Below the pieces are notes generated by a model. It made no database searches and was not told the DNA's origin. It saw nothing but the letters and a program-made list of their open reading frames with translations. From Vibrio splendidus (GTDB lineage Bacteria > Pseudomonadota > Gammaproteobacteria > Enterobacterales > Vibrionaceae): a DNA stretch of 64,000 nucleotides. The position numbers and the translations under genes are program-made. Of the stretch, positions 37,354-47,537 are shown in pieces (positions within the stretch are counted from its first letter, which is position 1; every line of letters starts with the position of its first letter). The stretch lies in contig NZ_LNRF01000001.1 in NCBI RefSeq assembly GCF_001557875.1, positions 372,001 through 436,000 of the forward strand, read 5' to 3'.

Positions 37354-38535
37354 ATGAGTATATTGCCGTTAACACCTCCGCAGAGAGGGTTTGAATCAGC
37401 AGAACTCGAGCAACGCACTGTCGAGTTACAACAACGTCTGCGTGCTCAAAACATTGATGCTGCGTTTTTCACAACCGAGCCTGAATTCCGCTACTTCAGT
37501 GGTTTCAAATCGCAGTTCTGGGAAAGTCCAACTCGACCTTGGTTTTTGGTGATACCTGTGGTTGGCAAGCCTATAGCGGTAGTGCCAGAGATCGGTGTCG
37601 CTGGCTTTGAAGAAACATGGATTGAAGATGTACGCAGTTGGCCGTCACCAAGGCCTGAAGATGACGGTATTTCTTTGTTAGCGTCCACGTTGTCTGAAGT
37701 ATCGAGAGGTTCTCGTCGAATCGGTTCGATGGTCGGCCCAGAAACACATCTGCGTATGCCGGCCACTAACTATGCATTGTTACAGCAGAAGCTAAGCCAA
37801 CACAGTGTGGTTGATGTATCGCTGATGATTCGCGATATGCGCAGTGTTAAGTCTCAAGTCGAAATCGATAAAGTACGCTTTGCGTGCCAAGTCACGGCGG
37901 CGGGTTTTGAGTACCTTCGCCAAAATTTAGCAATAGGCATGACAGAGCGACAGGCGTGTAAAGCCATGCATTTAGAAATGCTGCGTTTGGGTGCCGATGC
38001 GTGTCCTTACTTGATCTCGGCATCCGGGCAAGGTGGCTATGACAACATCATCATGGGGCCAACCGATCGTGTACTCTCTGAAGGGGATGTTTTGATCATC
38101 GATACGGGGGCTAACTTTGATGGCTACTTCAGTGACTTTGACAGGAATTATGCGTTTGGGCATGCAACACCTGACACTATCGCAGCTTATGATGCTGTTT
38201 ATCAATCGACAGAGGCGGGGCTCGCGATTGCAGAGCCGGGACGCACCACTGGAGACGTGTGGCAAGCTATGTGGTCGGTGCTCGAAAAGAACGGTGCACT
38301 CGGCAACGATGTGGGTCGCCTGGGGCACGGCTTAGGCATGCAGCTAACAGAGTGGCCATCACATGTGCCTAACGGTGATGTGATCTTAAGACCGGGTATG
38401 GTGTTAACGCTTGAGCCGGGTATGGCATTTGCGAAAAATCGCATGATGGTACATGAGGAAAATATCGTCATCACAGAATCTGGCTGCGAAATGCTGCATC
38501 AAAGAGCTTGGCAATCGATGCCGATTATTGGCTAA
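37354..38535 (+). CDS. M24-family (aminopeptidase P/creatinase fold) hydrolase
   Basis: 393 residues. The N-terminal creatinase-like domain (about 1-160) is followed by the pita-bread catalytic domain with all metal ligands visible: Asp in IDTGANFDGYFSDFDRN (two), His in GHGLGMQLTEWPS, Glu in TLEPGM and Glu in VHEENIVIT. Family members include Xaa-Pro peptidases, creatinase and ectoine hydrolase (DoeA/EutD). It lacks the GYDGWSFY segment that I remember in DoeA, so I do not call it ectoine hydrolase. The operon setting, directly after dctPQM, suggests it opens or cleaves the imported compound, possibly a cyclic amidine or N-blocked amino acid. Confidence 0.85.
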   Translation: MSILPLTPPQRGFESAELEQRTVELQQRLRAQNIDAAFFTTEPEFRYFSGFKSQFWESPTRPWFLVIPVVGKPIAVVPEIGVAGFEETWIEDVRSWPSPRPEDDGISLLASTLSEVSRGSRRIGSMVGPETHLRMPATNYALLQQKLSQHSVVDVSLMIRDMRSVKSQVEIDKVRFACQVTAAGFEYLRQNLAIGMTERQACKAMHLEMLRLGADACPYLISASGQGGYDNIIMGPTDRVLSEGDVLIIDTGANFDGYFSDFDRNYAFGHATPDTIAAYDAVYQSTEAGLAIAEPGRTTGDVWQAMWSVLEKNGALGNDVGRLGHGLGMQLTEWPSHVPNGDVILRPGMVLTLEPGMAFAKNRMMVHEENIVITESGCEMLHQRAWQSMPIIG

Positions 38536-38937
38536 TTGTGCTTAGAATCTAGCGTTAATATCAAACCATCACAGCGTAGGGTATTCAAACATCTTTTTGG
38601 ATGCTCTTCTTTGTTTTTTACTTCACCATACCCCTTCATCTTTTACACCCAACCCCCTCTAGTTTCCGAATTCTTTCTTGTTTCGATAATCTCTCTTTCT
38701 GTCTGAATATTGTACTTATTGAACAAAAACATTTGACCATTAACTATCACACCTCAAATCTTTAATTGTTTTCGTTAGCGCTCTAAATGATATTTAATTC
38801 ATTGTTTTATAATGACTTTGTTTGTTTTGAATGCTGTGTTGTTACAAGTTTGTTTTAAATAATCATTTGAACCCTAACTAAATTTCTGTCATTTTATATT
38901 TAACTGAACGTTCAATAAAAAATAAAAGGACTAAGAA
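38536..38937. other. Regulatory region upstream of betI
   Basis: About 400 AT-rich bases without a gene. Its right end contains the BetI-type operator (38905-38914). The remainder probably contains the osmotically controlled promoter, which I cannot place exactly. Confidence 0.5.
38905..38914. promoter_or_regulatory. BetI operator (TGAACGTTCA palindrome)
   Basis: Perfect 10-bp palindrome just before the betI ribosome binding site. It matches the TTGAACGTTCAA-like core of known BetI operators, where choline relieves repression. The position would allow BetI to repress its own operon. Confidence 0.75.
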
Positions 38938-39540
38938 ATGCCGAAGGTTGGGATGCCTGACATACGTAAACCACAGCTTGTTCAAGCGACCATGACGGTG
39001 ATTGATCGAGTTGGTTTGCATGCCGCGAGTATTGCGTTGATCAGCAAAGAAGCGGGAGTCTCCACTGGCATTATTAATCACTATTTTGGCGGGAAGCATG
39101 GGCTGCTCGAAGAGACCATGCGTGAAATCCTTCGCCAACTCTCCAACACGATCACGACTTCACTAAAAGCGCTTCCTGTTGATGCTCACCAACAGAGAAT
39201 CAACGCGATCATCGATGGTAACTTCGAAGGTTACCAAGCTGAAAATAAGGTCGCGAAGGCGTGGTTGGCATTTTGGTCATATTCAATGCATGACGAGCAG
39301 CTGAAAAGACTGCAGCGTGTGAATGAAAAACGTTTGATTTCACACTTACGTCTTGAGTTGAAAGGTATTTTGAATCATGAACAAGCGGATCTCGTTGCTC
39401 ACGGGATTGCGTCTCTGATTGATGGTTTGTGGCTGAGAGGCACACTAAACCCAGATGGTATCGATGCTCAAAAGGCACGTGCCATCATCAATGATTATCT
39501 AGACAAACAACTTACTTTCTACTCGTGTCACAGCAAATAG
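38938..39540 (+). CDS. betI: BetI, choline-responsive TetR-family repressor
   Basis: 200 residues. The start [15 protein letters not shown] is near identical to the E. coli BetI N terminus. The helix-turn-helix is [16 protein letters not shown], and the family segment [11 protein letters not shown] is present. It represses betIBA in the absence of choline. An AAAGGA site precedes the ATG. It is the first gene of the bet operon, as in other vibrios. Confidence 0.96.
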   Translation: MPKVGMPDIRKPQLVQATMTVIDRVGLHAASIALISKEAGVSTGIINHYFGGKHGLLEETMREILRQLSNTITTSLKALPVDAHQQRINAIIDGNFEGYQAENKVAKAWLAFWSYSMHDEQLKRLQRVNEKRLISHLRLELKGILNHEQADLVAHGIASLIDGLWLRGTLNPDGIDAQKARAIINDYLDKQLTFYSCHSK

Positions 39541-39641
39541 ATCGCAGTGGTAGCGCTAGACCTAGAACGACCACTAATTACACCCAATACTCACATATAG
39601 ACCAGTAGAGTCTAATAACAATAATTAAGTCAGAATCTCAA

Positions 39642-41102
39642 ATGGAAATGAACTCGTTATACATCGATGGCGCAGCGGTTAAAGCAACCTCTGGTGAAAC
39701 CTTTGATAGCATTAACCCTGCAAACGGTGAACCTATCGCGACGTTAGGCCAAGCATCTTCAGCAGATGTCGACAGTGCTATTGAATCTGCGAAACGCGGA
39801 TTTGCGGTATGGTCTGCAATGACCGCTGTGGAACGCAGCCGTATTCTTTTGAAGGCAGTGGAAATACTTAGAGCTCGAAATGATGACCTTGCAAACCTTG
39901 AGGTTGTTGATACGGGTAAGCCGCTGCAAGAAGCAATTGAAGTGGATGTGGCTTCTGGCGCTGATGTTATTGAATACTTTGCTGGCTTGGCTCCAACGCT
40001 ACAAGGCGACCAACAACCGCTGAGCGAATCTCAGTTTTTCTACACTCGCCGTGAACCGCTAGGCATCTGTGCGGGTATTGGTGCGTGGAACTACCCTATC
40101 CAAATCGCAATGTGGAAATCGGCTCCGGCATTGGCCGCGGGTAACGCGATGATTTTCAAGCCTTCAGAAGAAACGCCGCTAACGGCACTTAAACTTGCTG
40201 AAATCTTCACAGAAGCTGGCCTTCCAGATGGAGTATTCAACGTAGTTCAGGGCGATTACCGTGTCGGCCAAATGCTAACGGCTCACCCAGACATCGCTAA
40301 AGTGTCGTTTACTGGTGAAACTGGTACCGGTAAAGCGGTAATGTCAGACAGTGCTAAAACACTCAAGTCTGTAACGATGGAGCTCGGTGGTAAATCACCA
40401 ATGATCGTGTTTGATGACGCGAAATTGGACGATGCGGTGTCGGCTTCAATGGTCGCTAATTTCTACACCCAAGGCGAAGTGTGTACTAACGGTACTCGCG
40501 TTTATGTACACGAAAACATCTATGATGCATTTATCGACCAACTTAAGACACGCACTGAGAAGCTGATCATTGGTAACCCAATGGAGATGGAGACTCAGAT
40601 CGGCGCGTTGATTTCTAAAGAACACCTTTCAAAAGTCCTTGAAGCAATTGAGCTAGCTAAGCAGTCGGGTGCAACCTTGCTGACGGGCGGCTATCAAGTG
40701 ACAGATAACGGCCTCGAAAACGGCAACTTTGTTATCCCAACCGTGTTTGTGGATTGCGAAGACAACATGCCTCACGTTCAGCAAGAGATCTTCGGCCCTG
40801 TGATGTCAGTGTTGAAGTTTACCGACGAAGACGATGTGATTCGCCGCGCTAACGATACCAAATATGGCCTTGCAGCTGGTGTGTTCACGCAAAACCTTTC
40901 TCGTGCGCACCGTATTATTCATCAAATGCAGGCAGGTATTTGTTGGGTGAACACGTGGGGCGACTCTCCGGCAGAAATGCCTGTTGGTGGTTACAAGCTT
41001 TCGGGTATTGGCCGTGAAAATGGACCAGAAACCCTACTTCATTATACGCAGACTAAGAGCATTCTTATTGAACTTGGCGATTACGCCAGCCCTTATGCCT
41101 AA
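39642..41102 (+). CDS. betB: Betaine aldehyde dehydrogenase
   Basis: 486-residue NAD(P)-dependent aldehyde dehydrogenase. It oxidises betaine aldehyde to glycine betaine. The catalytic glutamate lies in [10 protein letters not shown] and the cysteine in [32 protein letters not shown] and [12 protein letters not shown] are the cofactor-binding segments. Length matches E. coli BetB (490). It follows betI by about 100 bases. Confidence 0.96.
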   Translation: MEMNSLYIDGAAVKATSGETFDSINPANGEPIATLGQASSADVDSAIESAKRGFAVWSAMTAVERSRILLKAVEILRARNDDLANLEVVDTGKPLQEAIEVDVASGADVIEYFAGLAPTLQGDQQPLSESQFFYTRREPLGICAGIGAWNYPIQIAMWKSAPALAAGNAMIFKPSEETPLTALKLAEIFTEAGLPDGVFNVVQGDYRVGQMLTAHPDIAKVSFTGETGTGKAVMSDSAKTLKSVTMELGGKSPMIVFDDAKLDDAVSASMVANFYTQGEVCTNGTRVYVHENIYDAFIDQLKTRTEKLIIGNPMEMETQIGALISKEHLSKVLEAIELAKQSGATLLTGGYQVTDNGLENGNFVIPTVFVDCEDNMPHVQQEIFGPVMSVLKFTDEDDVIRRANDTKYGLAAGVFTQNLSRAHRIIHQMQAGICWVNTWGDSPAEMPVGGYKLSGIGRENGPETLLHYTQTKSILIELGDYASPYA

Positions 41103-41174
41103 CGCGTAACACTCAATTTTATGGGTTAGCTTAAAAAAGCTAGCCCTACTGACTCATCTCAGGGAAATCAAAAC

Positions 41175-42887
41175 ATGGAACAACGCTACGATTATATTAT
41201 CGTCGGCGCGGGTTCGGCCGGCTGTGTGTTAGCGGATAGGCTAACGGAAAGCGGTGAACATAGCGTTTTATTACTGGAAGCGGGTGGCACGGATAAGAGC
41301 ATTTTTATCCAAATGCCGACTGCGCTTTCTTACCCGATGAATACTGAAAAGTACGCTTGGCAATTTGAGACCCAACAAGAACCGGGCCTTGATGGACGTG
41401 AACTGCATTGCCCACGTGGCAAAGTGTTAGGCGGCAGCTCATCAATTAACGGCATGGTTTATGTTCGTGGCCACGCGTGTGATTTTGACCAGTGGGAAGA
41501 AGAGGGCGCAGCCGGTTGGAATTACCAAGCCTGCTTGCCTTACTTCCGCCGTGCTGAATCATGGAATAAAGGTGGTGACGAATACCGTGGCGATAACGGC
41601 CCTGTTGGCACATGTAATGGCAACGATATGGAGCTAAACCCGCTTTACCAAGCATTCATCGATGCAGGTAAAGACGCCGGTTACCCAGAAACCCAAGATT
41701 ACAATGGCTACCAGCAAGAAGGCTTCGGCACTATGCATATGACGGTGGACAAAGGTGTTAGAGCCTCAACCTCTAACGCTTATCTACGTCGAGCCTTGAA
41801 GCGTTCAAACCTGACCTTGAAGAAAGGTATCGTGGCGCGTCGTTTCTTACTTGAAGCACAAGACTCAACAGGTCAATCAGGCTTAAAAGCCGTTGGTGTT
41901 GAGTTTGAAAAGTCAGGCAATACCCAGGTGGCTGTGGCGAACAAAGAAGTGATCTCTTCTGCGGGTTCTATCGGTTCTGTTCAACTGCTGCAGCTTTCTG
42001 GTATAGGCCCGAAAGCGGTGCTTGAAAAGGCCGGCGTTGAACTGAAACACGAACTGAGCGGTGTCGGTGAAAACCTTCAAGATCACCTAGAAGTGTACTT
42101 CCAATATCACTGCAACGAACCCATCACGCTCAACAGCAAGCTTGGCTTGGTCAGCAAGGGCATGATTGGCGCGGAATGGATTCTGACTCGTAAAGGCCTT
42201 GGTGCCACTAACCACTTTGAATCGTGCGCGTTCATTCGTTCTCGTAAAGGATTGAAGTGGCCAAACATTCAATATCATTTCCTGCCAGCAGCGATGCGTT
42301 ACGACGGACAAGCGGCCTTTGATGGTCACGGTTTCCAAGTACACGTAGGGCCTAATAAGCCAGAGAGTCGCGGCACGGTTGCGATCACTTCTGCTGATCC
42401 GCATGCCAAGCCAGAGATCATTTTCAACTACATCTCAACCGAACAAGACCGCCAAGATTGGCGTGATTGTATTCGTCTGACGCGCGAAATTCTGTCGCAA
42501 CCTGCGATGGATCTTTACCGAGGCGAAGAGATTCAGCCGGGTCTAAACATTACTTCCGATGAAGCAATCGACGAATGGGTTAAACAGAACGTTGAAAGTG
42601 CGTATCACCCTTCATGTGGCTGCAAAATGGGTGCTGATAACGACCCAATGGCGGTGCTTAATGAAGAGTGTCGTGTTCGCGGCATTGATAATCTGCGTGT
42701 TGTTGATTCGTCTGTTTTCCCAACCATTCCAAACGGAAACTTGAATGCCCCGACCATTATGGTTGCCGAGCGTGCATCCGATTTGATTTTGGGTAAACCA
42801 ATGCTCAAAGAGCAAGACGTTCCAGTGTGGATTGCACCTGAGTGGGAAGAGAAGCAAAGAATCAATAAACCAGTAAGAGATGCGTAA
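41175..42887 (+). CDS. betA: Choline dehydrogenase
   Basis: 570-residue GMC-family flavoprotein that oxidises choline to betaine aldehyde at the membrane. The FAD motif is [17 protein letters not shown] (5-21). [20 protein letters not shown] is the GMC signature, and the active-site histidine is in [13 protein letters not shown]. It acts before BetB in the same operon. The length and motif order are ordinary for BetA. Confidence 0.96.
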   Translation: MEQRYDYIIVGAGSAGCVLADRLTESGEHSVLLLEAGGTDKSIFIQMPTALSYPMNTEKYAWQFETQQEPGLDGRELHCPRGKVLGGSSSINGMVYVRGHACDFDQWEEEGAAGWNYQACLPYFRRAESWNKGGDEYRGDNGPVGTCNGNDMELNPLYQAFIDAGKDAGYPETQDYNGYQQEGFGTMHMTVDKGVRASTSNAYLRRALKRSNLTLKKGIVARRFLLEAQDSTGQSGLKAVGVEFEKSGNTQVAVANKEVISSAGSIGSVQLLQLSGIGPKAVLEKAGVELKHELSGVGENLQDHLEVYFQYHCNEPITLNSKLGLVSKGMIGAEWILTRKGLGATNHFESCAFIRSRKGLKWPNIQYHFLPAAMRYDGQAAFDGHGFQVHVGPNKPESRGTVAITSADPHAKPEIIFNYISTEQDRQDWRDCIRLTREILSQPAMDLYRGEEIQPGLNITSDEAIDEWVKQNVESAYHPSCGCKMGADNDPMAVLNEECRVRGIDNLRVVDSSVFPTIPNGNLNAPTIMVAERASDLILGKPMLKEQDVPVWIAPEWEEKQRINKPVRDA

Positions 42888-42992
42888 GCCTCTGTTATTG
42901 AGGTAAAAATAGCAAAATTAGTCAAAAGTCAGCAAAACAGCCCCGATGAGTATGAGTTAGGGCAGAAAAAGGAAAGATAAAAAGGAATCATT

Positions 42993-43970
42993 ATGACGAC
43001 TCAACATAAACAAACCGCTACAAAAAAGGCGCTCGCAACGCTAGCAATCAGTTCATTCGCGTTCAGTGCTTACGCCAACGCTTCATTAGAACCACAGCAA
43101 TGTGAAAACGTTCGCTTCGCTGATGTAGGCTGGACTGACATTACCGCAACAACCGCCGTTACTTCTGAACTATTAAAAGGTCTTGGTTACAAAACCAAAA
43201 CCGACCTACTTTCAGTACCGGTGACATACTCTTCAATGGCGAACGGCGATATTGACGTATTCCTAGGCAACTGGATGCCAACCATGGAAGGCGATATTGC
43301 TAAGTACCGCGAAGAGGGCACGGTTGAAACCGTTCGTGCCAACCTTGAAGGCGCAAAATACACGCTAGCCGTACCAAAATACGTGTACGACTCTGGCGTG
43401 AAAAGCTTCGCCGACCTAGCAAAACATGCCGACAAATTTAAAGACCGCATCTACGGCATTGAGCCGGGTAACGATGGTAACCGCTTAATCCAATCGATGA
43501 TTGATTCTGACGCGTTTGGCTTGAAAGATTTCAGCCTAGTGGAATCAAGCGAAGCGGGCATGGTGTCTCAAGTATCACGCGCAGCACGCCGTAGCCAGTG
43601 GATTGTTTACCTTGGTTGGGCTCCGCACCCGATGAACAGCAATGTTGAGATGGAATACCTTTCAGGCGGTGACGACTTCTTCGGCCCTAACTACGGCGGC
43701 GCGAATGTTTACACTAACGTTCGTTCAAACTACCTATCTGAGTGTGCAAACGTCGGTCAACTTCTACAAAACTTAGAATTCACTCTAGAAATGGAAAACC
43801 AGTTGATGGAAGAGATTCTTAACCAAAAAGTGAAGCCAGAAAAAGCGGCTCAACAATGGTTGAACAACAACCCTCAACAAGTTGAAGCTTGGTTAGACAA
43901 CGTAAAAACGCATAAAGGTGAATCAGCGACTCAAGCGGTTACTGAATACCTAAAGCAAGTTAAAGCTTAG
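42993..43970 (+). CDS. proX: Choline/betaine ABC transporter periplasmic binding protein
   Basis: 325-residue exported protein (signal peptide about 1-30, ending SAYANAS). It belongs to the OpuAC/ProX/ChoX family, with VRFADVGWTDITATTAVTSELLKGLGY, DVFLGNWMPTMEGDI and YLGWAPHPMN, the last carrying ligand-caging aromatics. Within betIBA-proXWV it most likely supplies choline (and perhaps betaine) to the dehydrogenases. AAGGAA precedes the ATG. A hairpin after the gene separates it from the permease gene. Confidence 0.92.
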   Translation: MTTQHKQTATKKALATLAISSFAFSAYANASLEPQQCENVRFADVGWTDITATTAVTSELLKGLGYKTKTDLLSVPVTYSSMANGDIDVFLGNWMPTMEGDIAKYREEGTVETVRANLEGAKYTLAVPKYVYDSGVKSFADLAKHADKFKDRIYGIEPGNDGNRLIQSMIDSDAFGLKDFSLVESSEAGMVSQVSRAARRSQWIVYLGWAPHPMNSNVEMEYLSGGDDFFGPNYGGANVYTNVRSNYLSECANVGQLLQNLEFTLEMENQLMEEILNQKVKPEKAAQQWLNNNPQQVEAWLDNVKTHKGESATQAVTEYLKQVKA

Positions 43971-44004
43971 TTCTACCTATCTCAACAGCTACATAAATAA
44001 TAAA

Positions 44005-44046
44005 GGTGGGCTTGCCAATTTATCGATTGGTTTGAAGTAGCCCACC
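44005..44046 (+). other. Stem-loop between proX and proW
   Basis: Outer 8-bp stem (GGTGGGCT at 44005-44012, AGCCCACC at 44039-44046) and an inner CCAAT/ATTGG stem. No T tract follows. It probably stabilises proX mRNA or dampens read-through to proWV. Confidence 0.6.
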
Positions 44047-44065
44047 CATAATAAAAGGCAATATT

Positions 44066-44908
44066 GTGAATTTTATTACGGAAAACAAAATCCCTGTTGG
44101 TCAATGGATGGAAGCGGGTGTTGATTGGCTAACAATCAATGCTGCAGGATTCTTTGACGCTATTTCGATTTTTTTAGAAACCGTCATTATGTTTTTAGTC
44201 GATGTATTTAAGTGGATGCCGCCTGCATTGCCAATCGTGATGACCGCTGCGATTGCATGGTACTTGCACCGTAAACCTTCGCTGGTGATCTTTGTGGTCG
44301 CAGCACTGCTGACAATTCTTAACCTTGGTTATTGGCAAGAAATGCTGGAAACCTTTGTTCTCGTCTTTGCGGCGACAACGATTTCCGTATTAATTGGCGT
44401 ACCGGTTGGCATCATGGCTGCTCACCGTCCTTGGCTCTATACGATGTTGCGCCCAATTCTCGATTTAATGCAGACGGTCCCGACGTTTGTGTATCTGATT
44501 CCAACTCTGGTTCTATTCGGCTTAGGCATCGTGCCTGGCTTAATCTCGACCATTATTTTCGCAATAGCTGCACCGATTCGTTTGACCTACTTAGGGGTAA
44601 CGAAAGTCCCTGAAGAGCTGATTGAAGCGGGTAAAGCCTTTGGTGCAAGTCGCATGAAGTTACTGCTCAAAGTTGAATTACCTGCCGCTCTGCCAAGCAT
44701 CATGGCGGGTGTCACCCAATGTATTATGTTGTCGCTTTCGATGGTGGTTATCGCCGCTCTTGTTGGTGCTGACGGGCTTGGTAAACCTGTTGTTCGTGCA
44801 TTGAACACAGTGAACATCTCACAAGGTTTTGAAGCCGGATTAGCGATTGTTTTAGTCGCAATCATCCTTGACCGCTTGTGCAAAACACCAAACCAGAAGG
44901 AAGCTTAA
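44066..44908 (+). CDS. proW: Choline/betaine ABC transporter permease
   Basis: 280-residue inner-membrane protein of the ProW/OpuAB family with about six to seven helices. The cytoplasmic EAA loop VPEELIEAGKAFGASRMKLLLKVELPAALPSIMAG couples it to the ATPase. TVPTFVYLIPTLVLFGLG is another family segment. A GTG at 44066 is the start codon in GTGAATTTTATTACG, preceded by AAAGGCAATATT. Its stop codon is two bases from the ATPase start. Confidence 0.93.
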   Translation: MNFITENKIPVGQWMEAGVDWLTINAAGFFDAISIFLETVIMFLVDVFKWMPPALPIVMTAAIAWYLHRKPSLVIFVVAALLTILNLGYWQEMLETFVLVFAATTISVLIGVPVGIMAAHRPWLYTMLRPILDLMQTVPTFVYLIPTLVLFGLGIVPGLISTIIFAIAAPIRLTYLGVTKVPEELIEAGKAFGASRMKLLLKVELPAALPSIMAGVTQCIMLSLSMVVIAALVGADGLGKPVVRALNTVNISQGFEAGLAIVLVAIILDRLCKTPNQKEA

Positions 44909-44910
44909 TC

Positions 44911-46122
44911 ATGTCTATCTCTCAGGAACAAAAGGCAATGGACGCGATTACCATTAAAAACCTTGATGTTGTGTTTGGTAACAAAGCCAATCAAGCGCTG
45001 GAACTACTCGACCAGGGTAAAACTCGCCAAGAGATCATCGATGAAACCGGTCAAGTTGTCGGCGTAGACAATGTGTCGCTGACCGTTGAAGAAGGCGAGA
45101 TCTGTGTATTGATGGGTTTGTCTGGTTCTGGTAAATCATCTTTGCTTCGCGCAGTTAACGGTTTGAATGAGATCAGCCGTGGTTCACTAACAATTAAAGA
45201 CGGTGACCAACAAGTCGATTTAGCACAGTGTGATGAAGCGACTCTGCGTCATCTTCGTACTCACCGTGTATCAATGGTGTTCCAAAAGTTTGCATTAATG
45301 CCATGGCTTAACGTATTAGATAACGTGGCGTTTGGTCTTGAAATGCAGGGTGTACCGAAAGACGTTCGTCGTGCAAAAGCGCGAGAACAACTGGAAATGG
45401 TCGGCCTAGCGGAATGGGAGACCAAATTCCCTCATGAGCTTTCTGGCGGCATGCAACAACGTGTTGGTTTGGCGCGTGCGTTTGCAATGGATACTGACAT
45501 TCTATTGATGGATGAACCGTTCTCGGCGCTTGACCCATTGATTCGTGCTCAACTGCAAGATGAACTGATCACGCTGCAAAACAAACTCAACAAAACGATT
45601 CTGTTCGTGAGTCACGACCTAGATGAAGCACTGAAGATTGGTAACAACATCGCGATCATGGAGTCCGGCAAACTGATTCAACACGGTAAGCCTGAAGAGA
45701 TCGTATTGACGCCAAAAACCGAATATGTGAAAGATTTCGTTGCTCACACCAACCCATTGAATGTGCTTAAAGGCCGTTCTTTGATGCAGCCTCTTGATTC
45801 GCTGACGCAAGAGAATGAAAGCTGGAAGATCTGCGATTCTAAAGATCTCTGGATTGAACAGAGTGAAGGTGCTTTATCAGTAAAAGGTGAATCTACTTTG
45901 GCGCTTGTCGAGTGGAGCGAATCTGACGACCTAACCGCGATCAGCGCGTCGAGTGTAGTTGTGGCAAGCCCGGAAATTGGCATGCGTGATGCGATTAAAT
46001 TGAAACAGCTAAGTAATCACCCGATTTTGCTGGTGGAAGACAATCAATTGGTGGGTATTTTGGATAACAGCGAGTTTTACAACGCGCTAACGGGTAATTT
46101 TCAACTCAATAATGCCGCTTAG
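44911..46122 (+). CDS. proV: Choline/betaine ABC transporter ATP-binding protein
   Basis: 403-residue ATPase. Walker A is in LSGSGKSSLLRAVNG, the signature is ELSGGMQQRVGLARA, and Walker B is ILLMDEPFSALDP. The N-terminal extension (VFGNKANQALELLDQGKTRQEI) is a hallmark of ProV/OpuAA. A degenerate CBS-like region covers the C terminus (about 300-395). An in-frame start at 44878 would overlap proW, but the ATG at 44911 follows AGAAGGAAG and fits the family. It ends the bet-pro operon. Confidence 0.93.
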   Translation: MSISQEQKAMDAITIKNLDVVFGNKANQALELLDQGKTRQEIIDETGQVVGVDNVSLTVEEGEICVLMGLSGSGKSSLLRAVNGLNEISRGSLTIKDGDQQVDLAQCDEATLRHLRTHRVSMVFQKFALMPWLNVLDNVAFGLEMQGVPKDVRRAKAREQLEMVGLAEWETKFPHELSGGMQQRVGLARAFAMDTDILLMDEPFSALDPLIRAQLQDELITLQNKLNKTILFVSHDLDEALKIGNNIAIMESGKLIQHGKPEEIVLTPKTEYVKDFVAHTNPLNVLKGRSLMQPLDSLTQENESWKICDSKDLWIEQSEGALSVKGESTLALVEWSESDDLTAISASSVVVASPEIGMRDAIKLKQLSNHPILLVEDNQLVGILDNSEFYNALTGNFQLNNAA

Positions 46123-46162
46123 TGGTTTGAACTGAAATAATTCGTTCTCTAACGAATAAAAT

Positions 46163-46192
46163 AGGTAGTGAGGTGTTCAAATCTCGCTACCT
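46163..46192. other. Hairpin downstream of proV
   Basis: A 10-bp stem (AGGTAGTGAG with CTCGCTACCT, one wobble) and 10-base loop without a T run, 40 bases after the proV stop. It probably protects the 3' end of the operon transcript. The rest of 46193-46609 shows no gene or clear site. Confidence 0.5.
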
Positions 46193-46609
46193 AGATGAAT
46201 CTATACTCTTCATTCTTGAAGCTGCAGCGTTGTTAACTGCTTAAGTGCACCCTAATCACATAGAACTTCTACGCTCATAAGGATGAACTTACTTGTTGCC
46301 TAGCTGCAAATCCAATTATTTTGAGTATGCGGCTTTTTATTTACCGACAATATCTCGCTTTTTCTTGCCTTGTTTACCACTTTAAGACTGAAGATCGCTA
46401 CTCATTGTACAAAAGTGTTGCCATGCGCAAATTCAGAGGCATATAAAAGATTGAGAATAGTATGAACATCAGTACAATGCGGAAAAATCAATGAAGTAAT
46501 TTATCAATTTACAGTGTAATTCGAGCTCACCTGACGTAAATAATCAGGACATTTCATCGCTTCGACGCTGTAAAACCATTCACAGTATATTAGTACAAAG
46601 GTCTGCATC

Positions 46610-47092
46610 TTGGACAAACATGACGAAATCCTGGTCGCTATTCGCCAAATTATTCGCGCTATCGATTTACACTCGAAAAAGCTGAGTAAAGAGTATGGTT
46701 TGACTGGCCCTCAATTAATCTTAATGAGAGCAATCCAAGAAATGGGTAATGTGACGATCAAAGAATTGTCTAATCACACCAATGTAAGCCAAGCCACCAC
46801 AACCACGATCATCGATCGCTTGGAACTGAACGGCTATGTACAACGTGTTCGCAGCTCGTCAGATCGCCGCAAAGTACACGCAAATCTGACTGAAAAAGGT
46901 CAAGAGTTGCTAAACAATGCGCCACCACCGCTGCAAGATAACTTCGTTAAAAAATTCCAAAACCTAGAGCCGTGGGAGCAAAGCTTACTGCTTTCTTCAA
47001 TGCAGCGAGTATCATCAATGATGAACGCAGAAGACATCGACGCCGCTCCAGTACTTCAGCTTGAAGGCATTGCAAACGTAGCCAAAAGCTAA
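46610..47092 (+). CDS. MarR-family regulator, CosR/EctR-like
   Basis: 160 residues with a MarR winged helix: LTGPQLILMRAIQEMGNVTIKELS, SQATTTTIIDRLELNGYV and the wing RSSSDRRKVHANLT. It resembles the Vibrio compatible-solute regulator CosR and EctR of methylotrophs, which repress ectoine and betaine genes at low salinity. The position directly after betIBA-proXWV supports an osmolyte role. The start codon is TTG, with AAAGG at 46597-46601 before it; no ATG lies near enough to give the usual N terminus. The CosR assignment is from resemblance and context. Confidence 0.82.
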   Translation: MDKHDEILVAIRQIIRAIDLHSKKLSKEYGLTGPQLILMRAIQEMGNVTIKELSNHTNVSQATTTTIIDRLELNGYVQRVRSSSDRRKVHANLTEKGQELLNNAPPPLQDNFVKKFQNLEPWEQSLLLSSMQRVSSMMNAEDIDAAPVLQLEGIANVAKS

Positions 47093-47537
47093 CGTTATTT
47101 TTAAATTGTTTATTTAGAACAACAACTTAAATAATTATCAAATGGTCGCATTAAGCGGCCATTTTTGATCTTGGCCTCCCTACACCTCAGATTTTACTGG
47201 TAAAAGTCACCTTTTAGTTGTGGCCTGTCGATACAAATTGGCCTGAGAAAGACCGATTGTCAGCGAGTGTATCTGTATAGGGTATGCATCAAGTTCATAC
47301 TGACATATGATGATTATCTTCTCGTTGTGTCTCATCTTATATACTCCTTCTAAGCGACAAAACTTTTTTCAAGATAAGCGCATGCTATAAAACGAAAATA
47401 ACACCCTTAAAGAGCTTGTTTGATGCCTTAAATTGGCCAAAATAGGGTGTTTTAAGTTGCTGTTTTTGTTGGTTTTTAATTTGGTGTTTTCTTAAGATCG
47501 CAATGGTAGTCTTAGCTTGATTTCTTTGGGGGGTTAA
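47093..47537. other. Gap between cosR-like and qnr genes
   Basis: Apart from the terminator at 47140-47166 I see no gene. A minus-strand frame at 47385-47585 is probably fortuitous because it overlaps the start of the well-supported qnr gene. No LexA box is evident before the qnr gene. Confidence 0.5.
47140..47166 (+). terminator. Terminator after the cosR-like gene
   Basis: AAATGGTCGC and GCGGCCATTT pair (one G-T wobble) around a 5-base loop and are followed by T residues. Confidence 0.82.

Noticed and set aside
29827..38535. Calling the TRAP/M24/M20 cluster a true ectoine degradation operon
   Set aside because: The M24 protein lacks the GYDGWSFY segment I associate with ectoine hydrolase, the deacylase is M20 and not the DoeB/AstE type, and the PLP enzyme is a diaminopropionate lyase. 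The likeness is in the set of roles only.
47093..47537. LexA box controlling qnr, as in qnrB genes
   Set aside because: CTGTAT occurs at about 47271 but is not followed by ACAG at the right spacing, and it is far from the start codon.
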